From NCBI GenBank assembly GCA_017470735.1, contig JAFUYB010000022.1, forward strand, positions 1-64,000: DNA of 64,000 nucleotides. The letters are read 5' to 3'. This document shows, piece by piece, positions 26,189-35,680 of the stretch (position 1 is its first letter; each line of letters starts with the position of its first letter). The notes under the pieces were generated by a model. That model searched no databases. It had not been told where the DNA came from and saw nothing but the letters and a program-made list of their open reading frames with translations. Origin of the DNA: Lachnospiraceae bacterium. GTDB taxonomy: Bacteria > Bacillota > Clostridia > Lachnospirales > Lachnospiraceae. A program made the translations under genes and the position numbers.

Positions 26189-28659
26189 CACTCGTCCTTC
26201 CAATAGATTTCCAGTGTATCACCCTCAAAAATCGGCGTCGTATACACACAGTGCTCGCCGTTTCTGGTCGTTTCCACCTGCCGTCCTTCGCCAGCATTGA
26301 CATCGAATTCGATACCCATGAAAATATCCGCGAAAATGTATTCTTTTTTTCCGGTCAGCGTGATCTCCTGTCCATTGGCTTTGACCCGGATATTCAGCAC
26401 CTGGGGCGGGATCTCAATCTCCTTTGTCATTGGCGTCAGAGGCCTCGTCGGCTTGGTAAAAGAATTGGCCGTCGGAACGACATTGTTGTAGCCGACGCCG
26501 ACATATTTGGAGACCGTGTCCTCTTCATCCATCAGAGTCGTGCCCATGCCGGGCGGAATCTTTCCGATCCGTGACGCAAGGCCGGAGTCGCCGGTTGCGC
26601 TATCCGATCCTGCATACGACGGACTTGCACTCTGTGTCATATTGCTGCTTGTATCATCCCGGACTTCGACATCAGTGCTCTCAACTTCTATAGTCCCATT
26701 TTCATCTGCGGTATCCGCGAAATCTTCTGCGGTGTCCTCCGCACTATCCGCGGCATCTGCGAAATCCCCTGCTGCTTCCTCTGCAGAATCCTCCGCGCTT
26801 TCCGCCGCCTCTCCGACAGATTCATTACTCGCCTCTGCGGCGTCACCCGCTTCTTCTCCGATATCCAGCCCCTCCGGACGGTAATCACCGTCATTTAAGC
26901 CGTAGCCCGTCACCGTCCATTCAATCGTGAAATTCTCATAAACCAGCGTATCCATATCCGAAGAGAGATTGTTGACGATGATCTCGTGGTTCGGATCGAC
27001 CTCAACATCCATAAACGCCGCCAGCTGGCCCACCGTATAGAAATTCCGCATCTCGACCGCGTCGCCCTGCGCGATCACATAACTGCCCGGCTCCAGCTTG
27101 CCATTGACCTCGACAAATTTCGGACATTTGACCCGCTGGCCGTTGACGATAAAAGTCACATACGAATTGGCAAATTCATCGAGCTGCTCCACGCGCAGCA
27201 CCGCTTCCTCGCCAACAGTCGATGCTTCAACGGTAATCTGGGAATTTGGCTCCAGACGGTCGTTCAGACCGACTACATTGCCATTCATCCGCACCGTAGC
27301 GGATTCACCCTGCGTACCGCGCACGATGCGCTGTTTGCCGTCAACCGTAAAATGCAGTTCCCTGCCCCGCTGCGGGAACAGCTCTTCCGTGGAAAAGCCC
27401 GCCTGCAGCGCCGCGTCCACGACCTTCAGATGTCCATTGTCATACAGCTTTACGAAATCCCCGTTGAACCGGATCATAATAAAGCTGTTCTTTTGCTCAT
27501 AATAATTGAGGCAGATGCCGATCGGCGTCACCAGAAGCGGATCCTTTTTGATATCCTTCTGCTCGAAGAAGACCTCTTTCATGACCTCTTCACCGCGCAG
27601 CGCGACACGCTCTTCGATCACATCCAGCTTCTTTGCCAGCGCCTCGCAGAAGCCGTGTACCTTGCCGCCTCCGCCGACAATAAACGCCGCCGCCACAGTC
27701 TCGTCGCCATTTAATGCCTTGATCTGCGCCGCCACATCGGTCGTGATCTTCTCCATCACGGGATCGGTCAGCTTCCATACCTCCTGCGCCTTGATCTTGT
27801 GCGAAATCCCCATGATATCCTCATAGGTGATCTCCTCAAGCTCGGTCGAATCCTTTTTGATCCGCTCCGCCATCGCAAAATCCACCAAAAATGCCTGCAC
27901 GATCACCTCGGTCAGCTCGTCGCCCGCCGCCGGGATCATGCCATAAGCGATGATACTGCCGTCCTTGGTGATGCAGATATCGCTCGTACCGGCTCCGACA
28001 TCGACTAATGCGATGTTGAGCATGCGGAAATTTTCAGGGATCGCGACATTGATCGCGGCAATCGGCTCCAAAGTCAGATTGGCTACGGTCAGTCCGCAGC
28101 GCTCCACCGCGGAATACAGCCCGTCGACGACATCCTCGGGCAGGAAAGTCACGATGATCACTTCCTCGATCCGCTCCGCCTTGTGCCCTTCAAGATTGGA
28201 AAAACGCTCGCCGTTCAGATAATATTTCATGACCGTGTAGCCGACGCAGTAGAATTTGTAGCGCTCATTTTTTGCGAGAATATCCCGCTGCGCCTGATCG
28301 ACGCCCATCAGATCCAGTGTATTTAAATCTTCGCCCGTCACAACCTTTTCTTCGGGAAATACCATTTCCACGCGGGTCGTCACGGTACGCAGCACACGCC
28401 CCGCCGCCGCGATGCATACGTCTGTCAGATTAAATCCGACCTGATTCTCCAGATTCTCCTTGACATGGGCGATCGTGCCCGATACCCGGTTGATATCGTG
28501 GATCTGACCGTCGAGCATCGCCCGCGACTCATGCTCCTCGCTATACTGAGCCAAAACATGGAATTCTTTATCTTCCAAATAACCGACCGAACCGACTACA
28601 TTCCTCGTCCCGATATCGAGACCGAATACATAATCCCTCTCGTCGCCTTCCAATCTCAT
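26188..28659 (-). CDS. Large FtsA-like actin-fold ATPase with C-terminal extension
   Basis: The 823-residue product. Residues 10-370 form an actin/FtsA fold: phosphate-1 VFGLDIGTRNVVG, SHS2-like insertion, phosphate-2 IALVDVGAGTSDICI and adenosine motif FIVGGGGKVHGFCE. The middle part (about 380-620) is beta-rich and resembles repeated small beta domains plus a copper-amine-oxidase-N-like unit. A stretch at about 625-690 is Ala/Glu/Asp-rich and of low complexity. FtsA itself is only about 420 residues and ends in an amphipathic helix, which I do not see here. The start at 28659 has AAAGGAG at 8-base spacing; the longer frame runs into coaE. It is probably a cytoskeletal or morphogenetic protein. 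Confidence 0.8.
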   Translation of the reverse strand: MRLEGDERDYVFGLDIGTRNVVGSVGYLEDKEFHVLAQYSEEHESRAMLDGQIHDINRVSGTIAHVKENLENQVGFNLTDVCIAAAGRVLRTVTTRVEMVFPEEKVVTGEDLNTLDLMGVDQAQRDILAKNERYKFYCVGYTVMKYYLNGERFSNLEGHKAERIEEVIIVTFLPEDVVDGLYSAVERCGLTVANLTLEPIAAINVAIPENFRMLNIALVDVGAGTSDICITKDGSIIAYGMIPAAGDELTEVIVQAFLVDFAMAERIKKDSTELEEITYEDIMGISHKIKAQEVWKLTDPVMEKITTDVAAQIKALNGDETVAAAFIVGGGGKVHGFCEALAKKLDVIEERVALRGEEVMKEVFFEQKDIKKDPLLVTPIGICLNYYEQKNSFIMIRFNGDFVKLYDNGHLKVVDAALQAGFSTEELFPQRGRELHFTVDGKQRIVRGTQGESATVRMNGNVVGLNDRLEPNSQITVEASTVGEEAVLRVEQLDEFANSYVTFIVNGQRVKCPKFVEVNGKLEPGSYVIAQGDAVEMRNFYTVGQLAAFMDVEVDPNHEIIVNNLSSDMDTLVYENFTIEWTVTGYGLNDGDYRPEGLDIGEEAGDAAEASNESVGEAAESAEDSAEEAAGDFADAADSAEDTAEDFADTADENGTIEVESTDVEVRDDTSSNMTQSASPSYAGSDSATGDSGLASRIGKIPPGMGTTLMDEEDTVSKYVGVGYNNVVPTANSFTKPTRPLTPMTKEIEIPPQVLNIRVKANGQEITLTGKKEYIFADIFMGIEFDVNAGEGRQVETTRNGEHCVYTTPIFEGDTLEIYWKDE

Positions 28660-28709
28660 CTGTCCGTCTCCTTTGCCAACAGCTTCTGTGTCCTGCCTGC
28701 CGCCTGTTT

Positions 28710-29327
28710 TTACTTCCCTGACTGCCCTCGTTGCAGCCGCTCTACGAAGCCTCGCACCTGCTCTTTTGCTGTCCAAAGCTTTCCGTCGTTGTCGATGATT
28801 CTTTGACATCTGCCGCGAAACTCCCCCTCTTCCAACTGGCTCGCCAGTATTTCATTTATTCTTTCCTCTGTATATCCCCGCGACTGCGACAAGCGCCTGC
28901 GCCGCGTCTGCTCGCTTGCGTAAATATACCAGATCTCATCGCAAAGCTCGTCGTAATGCTCTTCCAAAAGCAGCGCCGCTTCCAGAAAGAAAAACTCCAG
29001 TCTGCCCGCCTGCCGTTCCTTTTCCACCCTAAGCATGATCTCATCCTTTACCGCAGGGTGAATGATCGCATTGGCTTTCTGACGCTTCGCCCCATCGCCA
29101 AAGATCTGCCGGCTCATCCGCTCGACCATAAGCCGCCCGTCCGCATCAAATACACAATCATCCGCAAACGCCTCCGCCAGCCTGTCGTGACACGCATGCC
29201 CCGGCTCCATCAGCTCTTTTGCCAGATCGTCCGCCCGGAGAACTGCCGTATTCTCAAGTCCGGCAAGGTATTCGAGTATCTCACTTTTCCCGGCTCCCAC
29301 GCCGCCCGTTATTCCTATGAAATACAT
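28710..29327 (-). CDS. coaE: Dephospho-CoA kinase
   Basis: The 205-residue P-loop kinase catalyses the last step of coenzyme A synthesis. The P-loop FIGITGGVGAGKSEI lies at the N-terminus, followed by LRADDLAKELMEPG and HPAVKDEI in the substrate region, as in all CoaE proteins. Length is normal. The ATG at 29327 has no ribosome site and begins only 7 bases after a TATAAT box, so the mRNA may be leaderless. It sits between polA and the FtsA-like gene, all leftward. Confidence 0.93.
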   Translation of the reverse strand: MYFIGITGGVGAGKSEILEYLAGLENTAVLRADDLAKELMEPGHACHDRLAEAFADDCVFDADGRLMVERMSRQIFGDGAKRQKANAIIHPAVKDEIMLRVEKERQAGRLEFFFLEAALLLEEHYDELCDEIWYIYASEQTRRRRLSQSRGYTEERINEILASQLEEGEFRGRCQRIIDNDGKLWTAKEQVRGFVERLQRGQSGK

Positions 29328-29334
29328 ACGCCCG

Positions 29335-29363
29335 ATTATACCACTTTTGATCCGTAAACACAA
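29335..29363 (-). promoter_or_regulatory. Promoter directly abutting coaE
   Basis: On the - strand: TTGTGT, a 17-base spacer, then a perfect TATAAT (29335-29340). The start codon follows after 7 bases, where transcription itself would begin. It falls between the polA stop and coaE. Confidence 0.55.
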
Positions 29364-29377
29364 TATATTGTATTTAC

Positions 29378-32074
29378 CTACTTCGCGTCATACCAATTCT
29401 CCCCGCAATGCACATCGATTTCCAGCTCCACGGCAAGATCAGCGGCGTGCTTCATTTCCTCTTCCAGAATGATCTTGATGCGTTCCGCTTCTTCTTTCTT
29501 TGCCTCGATCAGCAGCTCATCGTGCACCTGCAGGATAAGTCTCGACTCCAGACCCTCCCGCTCCAAGCGGTCATACACGCGGTTCATCGCGATTTTGATG
29601 ATATCCGCCGCCGTCCCCTGGATCGGCGCATTCATTGCCACGCGCTCGCCAAAATTCCGCTGCATAAAGTTGCTTGAGGAAAGCTCCGGGATCGGACGCC
29701 TGCGCCCGTACATCGTCAGTGAATACCCCTTTTCTTTTGCGTCGCTGACACAACCGTCCAAAAAGCCCTTCAACCCCGGATAAGCCTTGTAGTAGTCGTC
29801 AATATAGCTTTGCGCCTCCTGACGGGAAATATCCAGATCCTCACCCAGCCCAAACGCGCTGATGCCGTAAACGATGCCAAAATTAACTGCCTTGGCATTT
29901 CGCCTCTGCTGCTCAGTCACTTCGTCAAACGGCACGCCGAATACCACGGACGCCGTCGCCCGGTGGATGTCCTGATTCTGACGGTAGGCGTCGATCAGAT
30001 TCTCATCGCCTGACATATGCGCCAGTACCCGCAGCTCAATCTGCGAATAATCCGCGTCCACAAAGACAAATCCCTCTTTCGGATGGAACACCTTGCGGAT
30101 CGCTTTGCCGAGTTCGATCCGGATCGGAATATTCTGCAGGTTCGGATTCGTCGAAGACAGTCTGCCGGTCGCCGTGACCGTCTGTTCAAAGGTCGTGCGG
30201 ATGCGCCCGTCCTCATCAATGCAGTCCGCCAGTCCGTCCGCATAGGTCGATTTTAATTTTGTCAGCTGCCGGTATTGCAGGATATCCGCCACCATCGGAT
30301 AATCCCCGGACAGCTTTTCCAGTACATCCGCCGCCGTCGAATAACCGGTCTTTGTCTTCTTGCCGCCCGGCAGTCCGAGCTTGCCGAACAAAATCTCTCC
30401 GAGCTGCTTCGGGGAATTGATGTTGAACGGCTCCCCTGCTTCCTTGTGGATGCGCTGTTCAAGCTCTTCGATCCCGCCGACAAGCGTGCTTCCGTACTCT
30501 GACAGCGCTTCCCCGTCGATACCGATCCCCTCGCACTCCATCGCATACAGCGTGAACACCAGGGGCAGTTCTATTTCAAAATACAGCTGCTTCATGTCAG
30601 TCTCTTTTAGTTCGTTTAACAAAGGTTCCTGCGATGCGGCTGCGACATACGCCTCATAGCACAGGTAGGCCGTCATCTGCTCCGGCATCTCCTTCCACGC
30701 CTGCTGCGGCTTGGCCTTGCCGAACAGATCGACATAGGCCGGAATCGTCATCGCCAATGCGTCTCTTGCCACATCATCCGCCGTATAGGTCTTGGCAAGC
30801 GGATTGAGCAGATATGACGCCACGGAAATATCCCGCACCCGTCCGCTCTTTCGCTCCGCGAACAGTGCCTCCGCCGCTCTTGTCATTCCGGCTTTTGGGA
30901 GAATTTTAAGAGTCTGCTTGACATCCAAGATCCCCAAAGGATGCTTTTCCACTTCCCCGATGATCTGCACCAGCCAGTCTTCCGCGGCTTCCCGGTCATC
31001 CGCCGTCCATTCCCCTGCTGCCTCATTTTCCGGCGCAAACAGCATGCTTTTCTCACCGTCAGAAACAGCTATGCCCGCCAGCGACTCTGCCACAGCATAA
31101 AGCGCCAACCCGATGCTTTTTGCTTCCTTCAGGCTATTGACAAACTGCCCCGCTTCTGCCCGGTCACTGCAGCGCACGAAATCCTTCGTGACATCGTTTT
31201 TCGGGCTTTTCACCTCAAAACGGGAGAGCAGATTCTTAAACTCCCACTCCTTACAGAGCAGATAAGCATCCTCCGTGTAGGGATTGCCGTATTTCGCTTG
31301 CGCAAGCTCGTAATCAATATCCGCGTCGACCACGATCGTTGCCAGCTCCTTTGACAGCACCGCCTGATCGTAATACTCTTTTAAATTCTTTGACGCCCGC
31401 GGCGGTTTGATCTCATCCGCGTGCTCATGCGCCTGCTCAATGCTGTGATACTTCACAATGATCGCCGTTGCCGTCTTTTCCCCAATGCCCGGCACGCCGG
31501 GAATGTTGTCAGATGTGTCTCCCCATAATGCCTTGACATCGATAAACTCAGTCGGCGTCACCTGCTTCTGCTCCAGGACATCCTTCGCATAGTAGTGCTC
31601 GATCTCCGTTCCCGTCCGCTTGGTCTTGGGGATCGAAATCTTGATGTGCTCGCCTGCCAACTGCAGCAGGTCGCGGTCTCCCGAGAGGATCACGACCTCC
31701 TTGCCTTCCTTTGCGGCCCGCGTCGCAAGCGTCCCTAAAACATCGTCCGCTTCGAGTCCCTCTTTTTCGACTGTCACGATCCCCATAGCGTGCAGCATTT
31801 CCTTCATCATCGGCACCTGCTGCCGCAACTCCTCCGCCATCGGTCCGCGCGTCCCCTTGTACGCCTCGTACATCTTGTGGCGGAAGGTCGGCGCGTGCAC
31901 GTCAAACGCCACCGTCAGATAGTCCGGCTGTTCCGTATCCACGACCTTGAACAGAATATTTAAAAACCCGTAGACCGCGCCGGTATGCACGCCCTTCGCG
32001 TTCGTCAGATCCGGCAGCCCGAAGAACGCGCGGTTTAAAATACTGTGCCCGTCGATCAGCAATAATTTTTCCAT
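29378..32074 (-). CDS. polA: DNA polymerase I
   Basis: The 898-residue family A polymerase fills gaps and removes RNA primers. It has an N-terminal 5'-3' exonuclease (residues 1-290, with VILSGDRDLLQL), a 3'-5' exonuclease-like middle domain without a clear DxE motif (so probably no proofreading), and a polymerase domain. Polymerase motifs: A DADYSQIELRVLAH, B RRNAKAVNFGIVYG, C LQVHDELLIEA. The start at 32074 is preceded by GGGAG at 7-base spacing and lies 1 base past the aminopeptidase stop. Confidence 0.96.
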   Translation of the reverse strand: MEKLLLIDGHSILNRAFFGLPDLTNAKGVHTGAVYGFLNILFKVVDTEQPDYLTVAFDVHAPTFRHKMYEAYKGTRGPMAEELRQQVPMMKEMLHAMGIVTVEKEGLEADDVLGTLATRAAKEGKEVVILSGDRDLLQLAGEHIKISIPKTKRTGTEIEHYYAKDVLEQKQVTPTEFIDVKALWGDTSDNIPGVPGIGEKTATAIIVKYHSIEQAHEHADEIKPPRASKNLKEYYDQAVLSKELATIVVDADIDYELAQAKYGNPYTEDAYLLCKEWEFKNLLSRFEVKSPKNDVTKDFVRCSDRAEAGQFVNSLKEAKSIGLALYAVAESLAGIAVSDGEKSMLFAPENEAAGEWTADDREAAEDWLVQIIGEVEKHPLGILDVKQTLKILPKAGMTRAAEALFAERKSGRVRDISVASYLLNPLAKTYTADDVARDALAMTIPAYVDLFGKAKPQQAWKEMPEQMTAYLCYEAYVAAASQEPLLNELKETDMKQLYFEIELPLVFTLYAMECEGIGIDGEALSEYGSTLVGGIEELEQRIHKEAGEPFNINSPKQLGEILFGKLGLPGGKKTKTGYSTAADVLEKLSGDYPMVADILQYRQLTKLKSTYADGLADCIDEDGRIRTTFEQTVTATGRLSSTNPNLQNIPIRIELGKAIRKVFHPKEGFVFVDADYSQIELRVLAHMSGDENLIDAYRQNQDIHRATASVVFGVPFDEVTEQQRRNAKAVNFGIVYGISAFGLGEDLDISRQEAQSYIDDYYKAYPGLKGFLDGCVSDAKEKGYSLTMYGRRRPIPELSSSNFMQRNFGERVAMNAPIQGTAADIIKIAMNRVYDRLEREGLESRLILQVHDELLIEAKKEEAERIKIILEEEMKHAADLAVELEIDVHCGENWYDAK

Positions 32075-32075
32075 T

Positions 32076-33860
32076 TCAGATCTCCCTTGTCTCATTTTTC
32101 AGCCACTTTGCCTCATCCTCTGTCAGAAAAGGCGCCAGAGTCTCATAGACCTTTTTGTGGTATGCATTCAGTGTCCGCTTCTCATCCTCATTCAGCAGCG
32201 ATACATCGACGGCATCGAGATCGATCGGTGCCACCGTTATGTTGTCAAACTGCAGGAACTGCCCGTACTCCGTCTTGTCACCCTTGACACACAGCAGCTC
32301 ATTTTCAATGCGTATGCCGAATTTGTCCTCTTCATACAGCCCCGGCTCGTCTGTCGTGATCATCCCCGGCAAAAGCTCGCACGCCGGCAGCTTCTCCGTG
32401 ATCCGCCAGCGGAAACCGTTCGGTCCCTCGTGGACGCTTAGGACATGCCCTACGCCGTGTCCGGTACCGCAGCGGTAATCCAGCCCTTCCTCCCAAAAGA
32501 CGCCCCGTGCCAGCACATCGAGGTTCTGGCAGAGCACTCCCTTCGGGAATCTCGCCGCCATCAGCCGCAGGCTCGCCCGCAGCGTAAGCGTATAACCGTG
32601 GATTTCCTCCTCGCTTAGCTTGCCTAAGCAGATCGTCCTTGTAATATCCGTCGTCCCTTCTAAATAATGTCCTCCCGAATCCACGAGCAAAAATCCCTTT
32701 GGCTCAAGCTTTACATCCCGCGCCTGATCCGGCTCGTAGTGCATCATCGCGGCATTCGCGCCGTAAGCAGCGATCGTATCAAAGCTCTCGTCGATAAAAT
32801 GCTTCTGCTCTTTCCGAAGCTCATGCAGGATACGCACGGCCATGCACTCTGACAGCGGTTCTTTGCCAATCCCCGTTTTGATCCGGTAAATGAATTTCGT
32901 CACCGCCACGCCGTCACGGATGTGCGCCTTTAAAGTATTGGCAATCTCGGTGCGGTTCTTTTTCGCTTTTAATTCTTCGGTCGGATTTTTTGCATAGATA
33001 TGCTTCACTCCCCGCGGCGTGGCATTGGCCAGAGCGGCACTGACCGACTGCCCGTCAAGCATCAGTCTCTTGCAGCGTAATTTCCGGATATCCGTAAATA
33101 TCTTTTCATACGGGCGGGTGTGGATGTGGTTGCGCCTGAGGTGTTCTTTTACCCTTTCATCCACCGACTCCGGCGCGATATAAAGGATCCGCTTTTTCTT
33201 TGTCATATAGAAAAATGCCAGCGCCACCGGTACATGACGGATATCATCCCCCCTCAGATTCAAAAGCCACGCGATGCCGCACAGATCGGACAACAGCAGA
33301 CCATCCGCCCCTGCTTCCCCGAGCTTGGCGTAAACCTGGGAAAGCTTTTTCTTTACGGTCGCCCCCGCATACTGCTTGCCGAGGATCCACGCCTGCCGCT
33401 TCGGAAGAGGCGGACGGTCCTTCCACAATGGATCGATCAGATTGATTGGCAGGATCTTTCCCTTTTTCTTTTTGGCAATCTCCATATACCGGCGGTGGCC
33501 GGCAAGCGGTACCACCCGCGCGTCATAGCCGATCCGCCCGCGCTCCGGCAGGACATCTTCGATGTATTCTTCTACCGTCGGCACATCCTCCTCCCCCATC
33601 GGAAACAATGTCACGCCGCTGCCTGCGATCTGCCGTCTGGCCTGGATGAAATAGCGTCCGTCAGTCCAAAGCCCTGCTTCCTCCGCCGTCACAATGATCG
33701 TGGCATTGGTGCCGGTAAAACCTGACAGCCACGCGATCTCGCCGAATGCGTCCACCACCGTCTCAGACGCATGGTAATCCGCCAAAAATACCATATATAG
33801 GTCAATATGCTTCTTTTGCATCCGCTCCCGCAGCGCGGAAAGCCTGCTGTCATTCATCAT
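32076..33860 (-). CDS. Xaa-Pro aminopeptidase (M24B)
   Basis: The 594-residue cytosolic metallopeptidase removes an N-terminal residue before proline. It has two creatinase-like N-terminal domains and a C-terminal pita-bread domain. The metal ligands can be placed in LLVDSGGHYLEGTTDITRT, GTGHGVGHVLSVHEG, TTDEPGLYEE and IRIENELL. The length fits the long (about 595-residue) Firmicute and eukaryote-like form. It lies 1 base before polA and probably shares its transcript. A TATAAT promoter lies at 33901-33930. Confidence 0.93.
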   Translation of the reverse strand: MMNDSRLSALRERMQKKHIDLYMVFLADYHASETVVDAFGEIAWLSGFTGTNATIIVTAEEAGLWTDGRYFIQARRQIAGSGVTLFPMGEEDVPTVEEYIEDVLPERGRIGYDARVVPLAGHRRYMEIAKKKKGKILPINLIDPLWKDRPPLPKRQAWILGKQYAGATVKKKLSQVYAKLGEAGADGLLLSDLCGIAWLLNLRGDDIRHVPVALAFFYMTKKKRILYIAPESVDERVKEHLRRNHIHTRPYEKIFTDIRKLRCKRLMLDGQSVSAALANATPRGVKHIYAKNPTEELKAKKNRTEIANTLKAHIRDGVAVTKFIYRIKTGIGKEPLSECMAVRILHELRKEQKHFIDESFDTIAAYGANAAMMHYEPDQARDVKLEPKGFLLVDSGGHYLEGTTDITRTICLGKLSEEEIHGYTLTLRASLRLMAARFPKGVLCQNLDVLARGVFWEEGLDYRCGTGHGVGHVLSVHEGPNGFRWRITEKLPACELLPGMITTDEPGLYEEDKFGIRIENELLCVKGDKTEYGQFLQFDNITVAPIDLDAVDVSLLNEDEKRTLNAYHKKVYETLAPFLTEDEAKWLKNETREI

Positions 33861-33900
33861 AGCTTTTTACCATTCCTTTCCTGTCAAAAATATAAGGAGA

Positions 33901-33930
33901 TTATACCACATATTCTCCATTTCAGTGAAC
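33901..33930 (-). promoter_or_regulatory. Promoter of the aminopeptidase-polA unit
   Basis: On the - strand: TTCACT (33925-33930), an 18-base spacer and TATAAT (33901-33906), 41 bases before the start at 33860. Confidence 0.55.
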
Positions 33931-33964
33931 ATTTCAGAACCGCGAAAACAAATCCATATTTCCA

Positions 33965-33993
33965 TTGAAAAAAACTGTAAATAGTAGTAAAAT
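33965..33993 (+). promoter_or_regulatory. Promoter of the PAS-GGDEF gene
   Basis: TTGAAA at 33965, a 17-base spacer and TAAAAT at 33988. It covers the codons of a longer frame starting at 33965, which argues that translation starts later, at 34031. Confidence 0.55.
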
Positions 33994-34030
33994 TTCATCA
34001 ATTACAGTATTAAAGGCGGAGGAATTTACA

Positions 34031-35605
34031 TTGGATCAGATCACATTACATATTTGGGTGATTGCAGACAATGAAAAGCTGACGGACGAGCTTCGCAAAT
34101 GCCGCCCGGTGCAGGGAGTCACCTACGATTTCCAGACGGTCAGTTCCGCATGGAATATCGGACATATCGAAGGCACCTTTGACCACTTGATCATTACGGA
34201 CAGGCTCGATCACCTGATGCCGTTCTTCAACCAGCGCGGTACAAGCCTGATCTTCATCGGCACGTCGACCGACTTGTGCAAATGGACACGGGTACCGCCC
34301 AACAACCTTTTAGAGATCTGGGATCCGGACGCGCCGCTGATTTACCGGTCATCCCGTCTGTACCACGCGGCGACCAACCACATTACGATCTACCACGAGT
34401 GGCTGTACCGCAACTATCTGATGGCGACGATCGACAGCATGCAGGATCTCGTCTGGTACAAGGACAAAGAGGGGCTGCACTGGCTCGTCAACAACAAATT
34501 CGAGGACACGGTCAAAAAGACCCGCGCCCAGGTCTACGGCATGGGGCACAATTTTATCTGGGATGTACCGCCGGAGGAAGGACACACGGCGGAGTACAAG
34601 TGTATGGAATCCGAACGCGAGGTCATGCGTCGCAAGGAGACCGTCGTCGCCGATGAAATGGTCCAGAACGCCAAAGGACTGCGCCACTTTTTGACCTACA
34701 AATCCCCCCTCTACGGACGGGACGGACAGGTCATGGGTACGGTCGGCATCGGACACGATGTGACGGATATGAACAATGCTTCCCTTGAGCTGCAGATCCT
34801 GATCGACCACCTGCCGCTTGCCGTCGCGGTCTGCAATGAGCACTGGAAACCCGCGCAGGTCAATTCACGGTTTTCGGAATTGTTCGGCATCCACATCGAT
34901 CCCGAGGACGAGGAGACCTTTGACTATCTCGATTGGAAAAAACAGACCCTGCACCCGATTGATGAGCGCGTCTACGACGACAAGCTCCACTCCTACCAGC
35001 AGGAGATTACCGTGGAGCAGAACGGCGCGGAACGCTCGTTTTCCGTGACGGAGCAGGAAATCCTCGACTATTTCGGCAATGTGACCGGCTACTACTGCCT
35101 CTATCGCGATACGACCGAGGCACGCGAGTACGAGCGGATGATTTTGCACACGGCAAACACCGATCCACTGACCTCGCTGTACAACCGCCGCTACTTCTTT
35201 GAGTTTATGGAGGCGCACCGGAATGAACCGATGACCGTCCTCTTTATGGACATGGACAATTTCAAGCAGGTCAACGACGTCCACGGACACGCCGCCGGCG
35301 ATGAGGTGCTGACCGGCACGGCAAACGAGATTCGCCGCCTGTTCCCGAAGGGCACTGTCGCGCGTCTGGGCGGGGATGAGTTCGCGGTCGTATTGACCGG
35401 TACGGTACGCCAGGACGACTTACAGTCCACGATCGATATGCTTACGCGCAACATCGAAAAGGTCTTTGCGCATCTGAAGGTCGGCCTGTCCGTCAGCGTC
35501 GGCGTCGCCCACACGGACGGCAATGTGGAGAATATCGACGATTTTCTCGAAGAGAGCGACCGCCGGATGTACGAACAGAAACAGGCAAAAAAAGTCGGAC
35601 GGTAA
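34031..35605 (+). CDS. PAS-domain diguanylate cyclase
   Basis: The 524-residue soluble protein has an N-terminal alpha/beta domain of unknown type (1-130), one or two PAS-like sensor domains (about 135-345; LVWYKDKEGLHWLVNNKFED and PLAVAVCNEHWKPAQVNSRF) and a GGDEF domain (about 360-520). The active site reads RLGGDEFAVV, so it should make cyclic-di-GMP; no RxxD inhibitory site is visible just before it. I chose TTG at 34031 because GGAGG lies 8 bases upstream and the promoter overlaps the longer frame. A hairpin terminator follows at 35653. It probably opposes the HD-GYP enzyme at 14707. Confidence 0.9.
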   Translation: MDQITLHIWVIADNEKLTDELRKCRPVQGVTYDFQTVSSAWNIGHIEGTFDHLIITDRLDHLMPFFNQRGTSLIFIGTSTDLCKWTRVPPNNLLEIWDPDAPLIYRSSRLYHAATNHITIYHEWLYRNYLMATIDSMQDLVWYKDKEGLHWLVNNKFEDTVKKTRAQVYGMGHNFIWDVPPEEGHTAEYKCMESEREVMRRKETVVADEMVQNAKGLRHFLTYKSPLYGRDGQVMGTVGIGHDVTDMNNASLELQILIDHLPLAVAVCNEHWKPAQVNSRFSELFGIHIDPEDEETFDYLDWKKQTLHPIDERVYDDKLHSYQQEITVEQNGAERSFSVTEQEILDYFGNVTGYYCLYRDTTEAREYERMILHTANTDPLTSLYNRRYFFEFMEAHRNEPMTVLFMDMDNFKQVNDVHGHAAGDEVLTGTANEIRRLFPKGTVARLGGDEFAVVLTGTVRQDDLQSTIDMLTRNIEKVFAHLKVGLSVSVGVAHTDGNVENIDDFLEESDRRMYEQKQAKKVGR

Positions 35606-35652
35606 GCAACCATTTTGCAAACCGCCCGCTTCATCCATCCGATTGTCAGAGG

Positions 35653-35680
35653 CACGGTGCTTACGCACCGTGTCTTTTAT
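35653..35680 (+). terminator. Rho-independent terminator
   Basis: A perfect 8-base-pair stem, CACGGTGC and GCACCGTG, with a TTAC loop and then TCTTTTA. It ends the cyclase transcript and overlaps the last bases of the convergent nagA gene. Confidence 0.8.

Noticed and set aside
33965-34030. Longer start for the PAS-GGDEF protein
   Set aside because: The region is a TTGAAA-17-TAAAAT promoter, and the TTG at 34031 has a strong GGAGG site.
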